Source: Oscheius dolichura
Taxonomy: Eukaryota; Nematoda; Chromadorea; Rhabditida; Rhabditidae
NCBI GenBank assembly: GCA_932521035.1
Contig: OW051496.1
Span: 1,116,001-1,180,000 of the forward strand
Reading direction: 5' to 3'
DNA length: 64,000 bases
Each line of letters opens with the position of its first letter. Position 1 is the first letter of the stretch. The translations under genes were made by a program, and so were the position numbers. This document shows, in pieces, positions 24,173-34,728 of the stretch. The notes under the pieces are model-generated. The model did no database searches. It was not told the DNA's origin and saw only the letters and a program-made list of their open reading frames with translations.

Positions 24173-24653
24173 CTAGCAATCCTCCAAAGTGAATGGCAAA
24201 AGTGACGGTTTGTGAACCAAAATCTCAAAAAACCCGGAGAATTTCCATTTTGTCTGAAAGTTTCCGCGCTTCACCTGTCGGCTATAAGACGGTTTAAATT
24301 CTGGTAATGATTCGTGACCACTTATTTCCTTACCATGACGTTCCATATTTCTTCCCTTTTCCCCCAATTCTCCCCTTGAAGTTGACCTCCATTTGTTCCC
24401 TGTATTTTGGCAAACAACCCCTCTCTTCCCGTGTTTCAATCCCCCCGTTGTCCTTTTTCTCGCCCTCCGTCCTGCCCCCGTCCAAACACCCCTCTCCCCC
24501 GACCACTCACCCCCTATTAAACGGATAATTGAGGCTGGAGGGGGAAACCATCCGCCACAGTACAAAATCCCGGGGAACAGGTGGATACTTCCTCCCTCTT
24601 CCCGCTCCCGCTCTCCTCTATATTCTCGTTATTCTCTCCCCGATTGGAACACG

Positions 24654-24686
24654 ATGCCCATTGGAAGGAATCCATTCTTCGTCGAG
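24654..24686 (+). CDS. Possible distal first exon of the muscarinic-type receptor
   Basis: A short frame MPIGRNPFFVE starts with ATG at 24654 and ends at a good donor (GAG/GTAAGG). It is in phase 0, and the acceptor at 29354 continues open through GEM into the receptor start, so the two could be spliced over a 4.7 kb intron. Nothing else supports it; the receptor has its own ATG at 29360. Confidence 0.3.
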
Positions 24687-26091
24687 GTAAGGAAGGAGAA
24701 CGTTCTGAATTTTTTATAAAATATCAGGAATATTTTCAAAATTCTTCTTATTACCACCATATGAAACATATCGTATTCCTTCAAGCAGACTTCAACTGCT
24801 CTTATTGATGCAAGAATTCAAATTTTGGTTATATAACCACAGGATGAAACATAATAATTCGGGTAAAAAGGCCCCCTGGATATGGGGGAGGGGTTTCGAA
24901 TAAGACTAAGAAGCTCTTTGGCCCGTTTCTCCCTGTGGGGTCTGCCGTAAAAAGGTGGAAGTCCTTCGGATTGGTAGTGCTTTGCAGGCGCGTAAAGTGA
25001 TATTTCCGGAAGAACGTGTGAGAACAAAAATTGAAACAAAATCCCAATAGAAACAGACTATAAAGTTACTTTTTGTGTAAATAATAACCACAACAATACA
25101 AAGTGTACACTGCTTTAAACATATTTTCAAAAATATTGGTAAGCCAAACTATAATGTAGAAGAAGGATGAATAATTGTACCCTGGACGAAACATAGAAAA
25201 AACCGCCACCGCTAGAGAAAAAGTGGTTTTAGCCACGATTAATAAGGTACGTTTCAACTGCAGAGAGTTGGAAAATGCTGTTTTGCCGTTGCTGTCCCAA
25301 TTGAACCAGACTATAGAGTTACTTTTGTGTGAATGATAACCACATCAATTGTTATTATACGCTGCAGTAGGCCCAATTTATTTGAAAGAAGAAAAGGTAG
25401 CAAAACATGAAAAAATACCCAGTAATTGTAGTCCACCCGCAACAATTGGAAAAAAAGAACTACACCATCTATGAAAGACTAATAGTAAAATGGATTTTTC
25501 CTCGTTTCATCCCGAGAATAAGATAATACTGGGGGTGTACGATCGCTTTTACCTCGCATTTTTTTTTTGTATATTTCAAATGGAAAACTGCCGAATACCG
25601 TACTAGATCGGGCATTTTCCCTTCTAGATGGTCCAACCTGGTGAACGAATACGTTTCGGTCACGATTAATAACGAAATGCGCTCCTCCAACTTGATAGGT
25701 CAATGATATGATATTGGCAAATACCTACAGTATACTTCAAAGCGCAGGCGGTTGGAAAATGTTGTTTTGACGTTATTGACCCAATTGAAACAGACTATAA
25801 AGTAGTTAGAGTAAATAATAACCACAGCAACCGTTTCTATACACTACAGTAAGCCTATATTTGAAGTGACGACAGAGGATGGAACAAAACTTTGAGAAAT
25901 ACTCAGTAATTGTAATCCAACCGAAACATAATGTAAAAATGGCTTCATTTTCCTTATTTTATCATAAGTTCACCAATTTCACCCGTTATATCTCCTCTTA
26001 TTGCCACAATTCTTCGTCAAATTTCCCTTAAATTTCCCTTTGTCTCCGTTTTTATTTTGTTTCTTATTCCAATATACCCCCTCGTGGTTCT

Positions 26092-26113
26092 TCTCTCTCT
26101 CTCTCTCTCTCTC
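26092..26113. repeat. TC dinucleotide microsatellite
   Basis: A run of about 11 TC units, intergenic. Confidence 0.9.
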
Positions 26114-26544
26114 CCGCCAGCCGTACAAACAATGCCAACGGCGGTCAGAAGCCTCTCCCTTCGCCCGAGGCTGACCTTGACTTTACAGCCGCCTGTCTCA
26201 TTGTCCCCTCGGGGGTTCAACCTTCCCTGTCATCAGCCTCTTCTCTCCTCTTTTCATATTTTTATCAAAAAATGATTCAATTTCTTCTTATTAACTAGAA
26301 AACAGCTGGCCAATCTATTGTCATTATGAGCGAGGAAATGATAGCAATCTCCAGAGAAGGAAATCCCGATTGCTACCAGACAGAGAAGGGGAGGAGGGCG
26401 GGAGGGGGAACCAGTTAGCATAAACAACAACCACGCCTGGGGGGAGGGGGCTAGTTGTTGTACTTTCTCCTTTTTGCCTTCTTCTTCTCTTTTTAGGGGC
26501 TTCAAATATTACTATTCCTGCTCCAGAGCAAAACGCCAAATTTC

Positions 26545-26755
26545 GGGCGCGCCAATTTTCGGCCCTAGACGGGAGTTCCGCGCGTTTGTGTCCGTATTTC
26601 GGTTATTTCTTGGTCGATTTCAAAAATTCAATAACCTAGTTGGAGAGCACGTCAAGGCGATTCTAATGAACCCTGTCACATCTCAGCTGCACCCACAGAA
26701 AAATCTGTAGGCCCACAAACTTTGACAGAGAATATGTAACGTAACGCGGCGCCCC
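26545..26755 (+). repeat. Family G dispersed repeat
   Basis: Shares TTGTGTCCGTATTTCGG, TTTCTTGGTCGATTTC, AGAGCACGTCAAGGCGATTC and GTAACGTAACG with 41540-41765 and 56058-56300. Confidence 0.65.
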
Positions 26756-28121
26756 CAGGGGTTCACCCCGGTTGACCCTGTATGCTCCAAAGGGCGCTCC
26801 ATTCTAGGCTTAGACTGTTTGAATTTCAAATATTTCATTCAAATGATTAGTAAGAGACCAAAATGTTGAGTGTAATCGATTGCAGAACCATGAAGGAAAC
26901 GAACTACAATGAGCAGTTTTGATCACTTTTTCGCGGTTTTTGTGATATTGTAAAAGGAGTTTCCCCCGTTGAAAATACGATCGGTTGACAACGATTACAT
27001 CAAAGAGATATTTTGTTTTGCTCAGCGTATGGGTATCCCGAATTCAATTGGACTAAACGTTTTCTAGGCCTCCGTTTCATAGTTTTTTTCTCCTCCGGTC
27101 TGTAAGATTACTGTAAGAACCTCAAAAATTAGTAGAAAGCGCTGGAGACAAGTTTCAAGTACTTCAAGTACAAAACAAGGCAAATGTCGGTCAAAAATTC
27201 ATTTTACGGGGGGTTCACTGTTATCTCTTGGATACTTCAAGTATTTGACTTCTACTTGGAACATTCTTTTTCGATCTAGGAATAGTTTCCTCGAGGTGTT
27301 TGATTGGAAAATGGAATTATCCTTCCGCTTTTTTTAATTTCGCATGGAATATATTTGTGGAATTCATTGTCAGTTATATTCTTGTGGAATTTCTTGTAAA
27401 AATCATATATATTCTTGTGGAATTTCTTGTAAAAATGAAATAAAGTTGTAGAGGGGGAAACGGCCTGTTTCAATCCTGCTTTATAGAACCGTTATCCCTA
27501 ATAATCCAGTAGTAACTTATTCCCATATGATAGTTCTCCTTGTTTTCCCATCTCTTTTTGAGTTCGAAGCACAGTTTAGAACATTGTAATTGTTTCGGAT
27601 CCGCCTTATAAACCTCATTCCTTTTCATTTGGCGTTTAGTAGGTCCTGCGTCTTCAAATTTAATTGTGCTAGCAGCTTCTAGGTGGTTCCTCATTCCATT
27701 CCCTACCCAATGATTACCGTAGTCAACAAGAGGTTGTCAAGATTGCCAATTGAATCCTACAGTATTTGTCGGCTCTTTTCTGATTTTGCGGCCTTTTTTT
27801 GGTCGTTTACCCCCATTAGATTATTTACTTGAACTGATAGCATATTTCTATCCTTGCCCAAACATGAAAATCCCATTACAAACGTCAATAACCTCATTGA
27901 TTCCTTTCAATGTGTCCAAATTGTGATAATGCGAAAATTGACTGTCTGAAAACCGGCGGTATTTGACTTTTACCCGAAACCTTCTCCTGGCCACAATTTT
28001 TTTGAGGTATTAGCTTTTGAATATAAAAAGTTCTGCTCGTTCTTCCCGATTTCTACCGTGTCTGATAAATTATCACTCCTTCTTCATGTACTTTTTCGTT
28101 TTTTAGCAGTCCATAATGTTA

Positions 28122-28290
28122 TAGTCCGTTTCCATCGGCCCGCATTTTCCACTGGGGACCATTTGGGAACATAACGAGACAAGATTGCCTGATTCTCAAT
28201 CTGAAATTCAGGCGCTTTTGTTCCCCAAAACGCCAAATGACCCCCGGTGGAAGATTCTTTTCGTTGGATATCAAAAGAAAATATAGTGTG
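28122..28290. mobile_element. Possible diverged relative of MITE family A
   Basis: It starts TATAGTCCGTTTCCATCGG and ends near CGTTGGATAT...TATAG, similar to family A ends, but with a different interior (GGGGACCATTTGGGAACA). Confidence 0.4.
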
Positions 28291-29199
28291 GATGTATTGT
28301 GTTTGAAGATGAAAGAATTGGGATAACTCGACATCGCCTATAATGTTTATTTCTTTTATGAGCATTTCATTCTTCGAGAGACATGTATGAGAAAAACAGA
28401 TGTAAATGAATTTTGTCTTTTCCCCCTCTTAGTCCGTCTCCTCTTCGTGTTATGTTATCTTCTTGCATTAGGGTAACCACCTTGGATTGAATTTGTGGCA
28501 TAGTCCGAGTATTTGAATGCTGTCTGAAACATTGACTTTTTCTCAGTATCGTCTCGTCTATTTGTTCATTTCTTTTGTAGTCAACTAATTTTTCAACCGG
28601 ATGTTTATGGAAAAAAGATGTAATATAAGAATTTTGTCCCTTTCCCTTCCTGGTACTCTCCTGCTCTTTCCTAAAAACTGGCCAACTTTGTTCCTATGTG
28701 TTCACGCGATAATTAGAATACTAGAACGCTACAATATAAGAATTGTACATGAAACATTCGCCTTTTTCTGTATCACCTTGTCTATAACTTCTTCTCTTGC
28801 TTTTCCACATTGCTGTAGATATTCGGGCTGTAAAATTTGCTGCAAAACAAAAAATTGTCCTTCCTTCTTCCCCATCCGGTGCCCTACCCTAAAAACAGTC
28901 CAATTGTGTGTACTTTTTACCTTCGCCAAATAGCAATTGTCGTCGTCGTCGTCCTAGTAGTAATGTAGCGTGCCTTGTTGACTTGCCCTCTCTCTTTCTT
29001 CCCCTCCCGTTTGCAACACTTCCCCCTTCGGGAATGACGCCCAGGCAGGAACCGGATCTCCTTCCCGGGGAGGGAACGGCAGAACGGCAGATTGACTGTA
29101 ACCTATAGCTGATCTGTTTGCCTGATCTCGTCTAGATTCCTTTCCATTTTCCTCTACGGGCCTTTTAGAGCCATCTCCCATCCTACAGGTCCTTGCCAA

Positions 29200-29285
29200 A
29201 TGGCGCAATGCGTTGAGGCGCGCCCCAGTAGTAAAACATCGCGGTTTGGATCCCCGTCACGGGAAGAATCTATTTGCTTTTTATC
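29200..29285 (+). repeat. tRNA-derived SINE-like copy
   Basis: A-box AATGGCGCAATGCGTTG, B-box-like GCGGTTTGGATCC, then ATTTGCTTTTTATC. It ends about 70 nt upstream of the receptor start exon. Confidence 0.65.
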
Positions 29286-29359
29286 TACCGCTCATTTTAG
29301 GGAAATTCCCCTTGTTTCGACTGTTTAAACCTTTAAATAAGCTAAATTTTCAGGGTGAG

Positions 29360-32300
29360 ATGAACGGCACGACGACGGAATTGCCCCTACTGCCCCTGGC
29401 GGATCCCTTCTTCATTGCCGTGGACTCGGCCACTCAAACGATGGACGACTTCAATCCGTGGCGGTTTTATGGCATCATAGCCCTGGGAATCCTCTTCTCT
29501 ACCCTGACAATTGTGGGAAATTTAATGGTGAGTCGGGAAATGTTTTGGAAATTCTACATAAAGAGAATAATTAGCCAATACTATTGAAAGTGCCAAGGCT
29601 TTGAAAGATACAAATATTTTTTTGAATACACACGTCTTTTTGAAATGTTATCTGCTTTTTATATAAAAAGCTCTTATGTAACCGGAACTTTTTTTGGGTC
29701 TCCCGAAGGGGCGAAAAACTGCCCCTTTTCTGCTATACTTTTTTTGAGCTCCAGCTATGGGAGTGGGGTCATTCGATAGCTCGAAAAGTTATGTAAGACT
29801 GTAAAGTATGAGAACGTATAATGCTAAATGTCGCGAGTTATAGTCGTTTTTATCTGCGCCTGTCCCCTAATGGCGCAATGCGCTTCTGCAGGTCGCGCGC
29901 TCAAAAGGTCGCGGGTTCGACTCCCGTCGCGGTCAAACACTTTTGCTTTTTAGTTTTACGTCTATTTAGTCTAATTACACGTCTCGGAAGCACACTACGC
30001 GCTCAGAACCTCTCCAAAAGCTGGCAAGAACCGCACACGGACGTTGCCTAACATCGACCGGCGCGTCCGTTGGCTTCGGCTTCGCGTTTTTTGTGTTTTT
30101 CTACTCTGGCTCGCGACTTCCTAGTCAAGCAAAATAAAAAAAACCGTAGAAAGGAAAAAACCAATATGCAAAACACTACTGTATCGCAAGTTCTAGCTTA
30201 GTATAAATCCCCTTTTCCAGGTTCTGCTGAGTTTCAAGATGGATCGCGGCCTCCAAACCATCACGAACTACTTCCTGATCAGTCTAGCCTGTGCTGACCT
30301 CTCCATCGGTTCGTTTCTTCCCAAATTTTCCCTTGAAGACCCCATTTTAGGAGTAATTTCCATTCCATTTATGACCTACTACACTGCCCTGGGTTCTTGG
30401 GACATTGGTTACACTTTGTGTCAATTCTGGCTCTGTATGGACTATCTCATGTGCAATGCGTCCGTTATGAACCTGCTCTTGATCTCCTTCGATCGGTACT
30501 TCTCCGTCACCAGGCCTCTGACTTATAGGCCAAAGTGAGTGAGGGGTTTCGGGCTATTTTTAAAGGACTGCCGGTGAATTTCGAGGTATAGATGATGGCT
30601 AGATGCAATACATGGCTTGGGAAACGTTGTTTTTCTACTCAAATTGAAACAAAAACTGAAAAATCTAACAACTAATATGGAATTCAAAGCCTGAAAAGAC
30701 GTTTGGAGATTAGTTTTTTACCATTGCACATTGCATAGGGAAAATCATTGGTTATGAACGTCCACAGAAGAATTAATAGTAGAATTGAAGCCTAATCGAT
30801 CACAAAAGTTGCTACTTTTTGGACGAACACCGAATACCATCTTTATCCACCCTCCTCCGCACTTTATCATTGCTTTGATACACTAAAATCTTCTTCCTTG
30901 ACAATTGGACTGCACATCCAAACGTTGAGGAGCTTTGGGCATTTTTAAAGCGCTGTATAATTCTTTGGAATTTATGGGGAAGTGTAGACTGACCTGAAAG
31001 GCTAAAGGAATTATCCTACCCTAATAACAGGCAGATCTCTGTCTGTCTGTCTGCAAGACCTGTCGTTTGTACCGGTCAAATGAGAGAGACTGTCAAAGGT
31101 TATTCGACGAGAAAATAACTAGAACAGCTTTTTGTGAAGGGGGAGCCGGCGCTGTCGACTGTTTTTCGATCGAGTTGTTCACCCCAGCGCCGTCGAAGAC
31201 GGCCGGAGGCATACTTGTGGCAAATGTTTTGTGAATCCTATGAAGTTGAGTTTCGACGAGATCTAATGATGTTATAATGGACACTTCTGTTATAAAACAA
31301 TCTCAAACATTGAATCTCACTCCAATTTTTTCAGAAGAACTACTCGAAAAGCCATCCTCGCCATCCTGGGAACATTTCTCCTTTCTGCTCTTCTCTGGCC
31401 ACCGTGGATCATCGGCTGGCCCTATATTGACGGTAAACGCGCCCTAAAAACTATCTTATATTCCAATTTTATCCATTTTTAGGTCAGTTTACAGCTCCCC
31501 AGGGTAGTTGTTACATCCAATTCTTGGAGACCAGTCCCTTCATTACCGTAATCACCTGCTTCGCTGCTTTCTATATTCCTGTCACGATTATGATCGTTCT
31601 CTACTGTCGAGTCTATTTGGTAGCCAAGTCGAGGAGGAGAGTCTTCACAAAAATGAATCCAACAATGGTTAGACCTTTAAAAAAAATCCAAATCTTACCA
31701 TTTTCCCTATTTCTAGTCGATTTGCCGTCGCGCTCCTGCACTCGTAAGATCTCGGCAGCTGAAATTTCTTTTGTTCCCCGGTGGCGCGCGCCTTTCCCTC
31801 CAGCTGCCGAGATTTTACGGGTGCGGCGGCAGAAAATCTTCCTGATCAGAAGCGTTTGCCCCGTTTCAGAACATCAGTTACGGTAGCCGAAAACAGGATC
31901 CAGATGACGAGGATATTCCCGGGGTCGTGGCGGAGAAGCGGATGAACAAGGAGATGAAGAAGTCCGAGGGAAAGGCGGCGAAGACACTTCTTGCCATAAT
32001 GATGGCCTTCATCATCACCTGGCTACCGTATGACGGTAGGAATTTTTTTTCTAGTAAAACTGGTAAAACACAGATCTCTCTGGATAGGAATTGGCTAGTG
32101 AACAGTACAGCTATTGTAAGAGTTAAAAGGCATCTCGAAGCAAAAAATTGAGCAAAAAATGCAAGGATTTCACCCATAAACGGGACTTGAGCAGGAAAAA
32201 CTGGTTTTGAGTCATATCCAACGAATTTTAACCGATATAAGCATTAGAAAAAAAGCAAAAAGGTTTAACCGCGACGGGGATCGAACACGGGATGTTTTAC

Positions 32301-34728
32301 CGCCGGGCGCGCGCTACAACGCATTGCGCTATTTGGCAATACCCACTGTATGTTAATTTGGCGCAGTTTTGGAAGAAGATGTTAATTTGGCGCAGTTTTG
32401 GAAGAAGATGTTAATTTGGCGCAGTTTTGGAAGAAGATGTTAATTTGGCGCAGTTTTGGAAGAAGATGTTAATTTGGCGCAGTTTTGGAAGAAGAGCGAC
32501 GCCTTTGCGCTTCTCCGGTGCACTGGGCCAAAAGTTTGACACGGATCCGGTGTACCACCTTCAAAGAACTTCAGTAATCCATTTTTAACACTTGGAACGT
32601 CTTTATTTTTGTTGTTCGGTGGTATTTTTCTGATCGTAGGCTAGGCGGACTCCCTTCTGGCGGAGACTCTTCCTCAACTTGGCCATCTGCACGCTGTTCC
32701 GGTAGGCGTCGGCTCCCCATTTCTTGACGGCATAGCAGTAGCCATCAGCCACGAGGCCGCAGGGGGGACTATGAGTTCCGATAGTGGCCAGCTCCTCGCA
32801 GAATAGTCGGTCACAGCCCTCCTGGCCCAGCTGGTCCGCGTAGCACTTGTCATGCAGCTCACAGGCATTCGATAACTTGTCTGAAAGTAGGCATTGAATG
32901 CGTAAGAAAAAAACAAAAATGCTTTGCTAGGGCGGGGATCGAACCAGCGACCTTTTAATTGTCACAGCGCGCCTCAAAGCACTCCGCCATTTGACACATT
33001 GCGCTCTGGCTGTAAACATCAGTAAAAAGAAAACAGGCCGTGGTGATCGCGGCAAAAACCATCGGCGACCATCATGGCAATCTTCATGGTAATTTTGGCT
33101 CGAACGGTGCCGCAGTGCCAGTCTTCCGTCTCGTCGACTGCCGTGGCAATCATATCATAAACAGCTCTTGCTCTTGCCAATGTTCTTCCAACAAGAGCAT
33201 CCGTAATGGACCAAAAGAACTCGACGACACCCGCCTAAATAGTGCGATTATTGGAGAAAAGACGAAGATATCGCACCTCAGCCGGTTGAAACAGCAAAAA
33301 TGAGTAGACAACGAAGAAAAGGAGCAGTTTAGTTCTCATTATGGCTAGTCAAGTTGGGAAATTAGCGGAGAGAAAATGGAAAAGCAACCTTTTCCGGAGA
33401 GAAAACAGACGCAGAATGGCAGTTTTGATGCGTAGAATGACGGAAATTATCTGTAGGACTGGTAAAATCGACAAGACATCGCCAGACAGGCGCGAAAAGA
33501 GCGGTTAAATTGTAGGGGCGCGTATTTCTGACCCAAGAAATCAAAAATAACAAATTTATTGAGAGATTTTTGGTTTAAAATGAGCAACAGAATGAGATCT
33601 AGCTGACCATCTGCTTTTTAACTACATTTGGATCTTAGATTTTATTCAAAATCGGAAAATTGCTACAGTAGCAAGGAAAACCAGCGTTTTTGGGCTGTTT
33701 TTAAATTCTTAGACGTTTTGTTGACTCTATTCTTTGAGAGCTGAAACACTCTGTCCGATGGAAGTCAAAAAAACAGTATTTCTCAGTTTTGTAAATTTTT
33801 AAAAATATTACCGCACCTATTACAGGAAAAAGTTAGTCTATATCCATATTTGCACTGACCTAAAAAATCTGTAGTATGAAATCCCCTCTTTTCCTGGATT
33901 TTTAACGTTTCCCCTTTTCTATTAAACAAATTTGTTACCCTGCATCATCGCTTTTATAATTTTATCGATACCTATCTTCTTCTCTATTTTCCAGTCATCT
34001 TATAGAAACGAAATTTCGTTACGGTCAAAAACCGAACCGAGATTCCGCCAAGCCCCGGCAACAACTGACTGGCATTATCTTTCCTCTGGCACTTTATAAT
34101 GTTTCGTCGCTTTTATTAAAGGAACTCCTAGGGACCTAGGCGGGTTACGGTAGCAGAGGAAAATGGGGCGGCGAAATCGGCCTTTTCAGAAAAAACAAGA
34201 AACATCGTCAGAATCAGCGTAAAACAGTGAATCGAATGAACTAGATTTCAGTCCATTTCCCCTTTTCTGTGAAAAGTAATGTCACAAAACAGCACGGGTG
34301 CGCACAGTCGCTGCGGGACCCCTGTGCGCAATCAGGCAAAATCAAGGGGTCCCTCGGGCTTCCCTTAAGAAAATTTGTTATTGGTGGTCATCACTGTAGT
34401 GTCTGCAGGTTTCAAATTCCCCATTTTCCAGCCATCGTCTTATGGGAAGTCTTCCGCCCCCACACGACTCCGACCTGGATGTGGTCCGCCGCGTATGCCC
34501 TCTGCTACGTCAACTCCACCCTCAATCCAATTTGTTACGCTCTCGGAAATCCACAGTGAGTAGTCTATTCTTTCCCCTTCTTTTCTCTTCCTTTCTCCTA
34601 ATTTCTTTCCTCTTTTCCCCGCACGCTTCTAATTTTTGCACCTTGTAAACAGCGTGCAGCCAACCCGTTCCAGATATCGCGAAACCTACATCCGGATATT
34701 GCACTGGCAATTTAAGAAAAATTACTAA
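29360..34728 (+). CDS. Muscarinic-type acetylcholine receptor (GAR-like GPCR)
   Basis: Exons 29360-29527, 30221-30308, 30351-30534, 31335-31432, 31483-31667, 31870-32035, 34432-34555 and 34653-34728 join in phase to 362 residues. Muscarinic landmarks: N-glycosylation at NGT near the start, LACADLSIG in TM2, MDY in TM3 with the amine-binding Asp, [32 protein letters not shown] in TM5, [11 protein letters not shown] before TM6, FIITWLPYD in TM6, and [15 protein letters not shown] in TM7. It should couple acetylcholine to G proteins in neurons or muscle. Two oddities: the third intracellular loop is only about 45 residues, where this family usually has 100 or more, and TM6 has Asp after WLPY where muscarinic receptors have Asn. 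An acceptor (TTTTCAG) just before the ATG suggests an upstream leader. The 2.4 kb intron 32036-34431 hosts a nested gene on the other strand. Confidence 0.92.
29725..30051 (+). repeat. Composite tRNA-SINE element, copy 2
   Basis: Same unit as 9737-10065 in the other orientation: A-box TGGCGCAATGCGCTTC, B-box CGGGTTCGACTCCCG, tail CACTTTTGCTTTTTAG, and shared flanks of over 100 bp on each side. It lies in the receptor's first intron. Confidence 0.8.
31015..31216 (-). repeat. Family C repeat
   Basis: Minus-strand copy: starts near ATGCCTCCGGCCGTCTTCGA and ends with CAGACAGACAG and TTATTAGGGTAGG. Internally shortened. Confidence 0.75.
31735..31826. mobile_element. MITE family B, copy 2
   Basis: The same ends as the copy at 15729 (CTGCACTCGTAAGATCTCGG; complement ATTTTACGGGTGC) and a nearly identical centre. 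It fills much of the 202-nt intron between two receptor exons. Confidence 0.8.
32250..32342 (-). repeat. tRNA-derived SINE-like copy
   Basis: On the minus strand: TAGCGCAATGCGTTGTAG, B-box GTGTTCGATCCCCG, then TTAAACCTTTTTGCTTTTTT. It directly precedes the 29-bp tandem array. Confidence 0.75.
32352..32496. repeat. 29-bp tandem repeat, five units
   Basis: Unit GTTAATTTGGCGCAGTTTTG plus GAAGAAGAT, five near-perfect copies in the receptor intron, between a SINE-like copy and the 3' end of the nested gene. Confidence 0.95.
32603..33339 (-). CDS. Secreted phospholipase A2-like protein, nested in receptor intron
   Basis: Exons 33339-33277, 33234-33060 and 32880-32603 join in phase to 171 residues. 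A signal peptide ([17 protein letters not shown]) is followed by a helical region with DWHCGT and then [10 protein letters not shown], which matches the active-site helix of secreted phospholipase A2 (His-Asp pair, CxxHDxCY). More cysteines follow in [11 protein letters not shown] and ADGYCYAV. The usual glycine-rich calcium loop is not evident, so catalysis is uncertain; it may be a divergent or non-catalytic member. AATAAA overlaps the stop codon, which gives a very short 3' UTR. The gene is antisense inside the large intron of the muscarinic-type receptor, and its own second intron carries a SINE-like copy (32905-33007). Confidence 0.75.
32905..33007 (-). repeat. tRNA-derived SINE-like copy
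   Basis: On the minus strand: AAATGGCGGAGTGCTTTGAG, B-box TGGTTCGATCCCCGC, then a CATTTTTGTTTTTTTC tail. It lies in the intron of the phospholipase-like gene, same strand as that gene. Confidence 0.7.

Larger units (their letters stand above)
24831..29353. other. Intergenic or receptor-leader intron region
   Basis: Three diverged copies of ACTATAAAGTTACTTTTTGT / AATAATAACCACA lie at about 25055, 25310 and 25795. Also the TC microsatellite, a family G repeat, and a minus-strand open frame at 27470-27694 of unknown meaning. Confidence 0.5.

Noticed and set aside
24173-24565. Minus-strand open frame of 130 codons
   Set aside because: Low-complexity Gly/Arg composition with no splice or domain support; probably chance in a biased region.
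27470-27694. Minus-strand 74-codon open frame (MRNHLEAAST start)
   Set aside because: The composition looks protein-like, but there is no recognised domain, splice partner or signal peptide, so I left it out of the gene list.
32352-32496. CRISPR array
   Set aside because: The units are directly adjacent with no spacers, and the genome is eukaryotic; it is a minisatellite.
34269-34431. Extra receptor coding before the exon at 34432
   Set aside because: An open frame runs through the acceptor, but the sequence before it has no receptor similarity and the TTTTCCAG acceptor fits phase.
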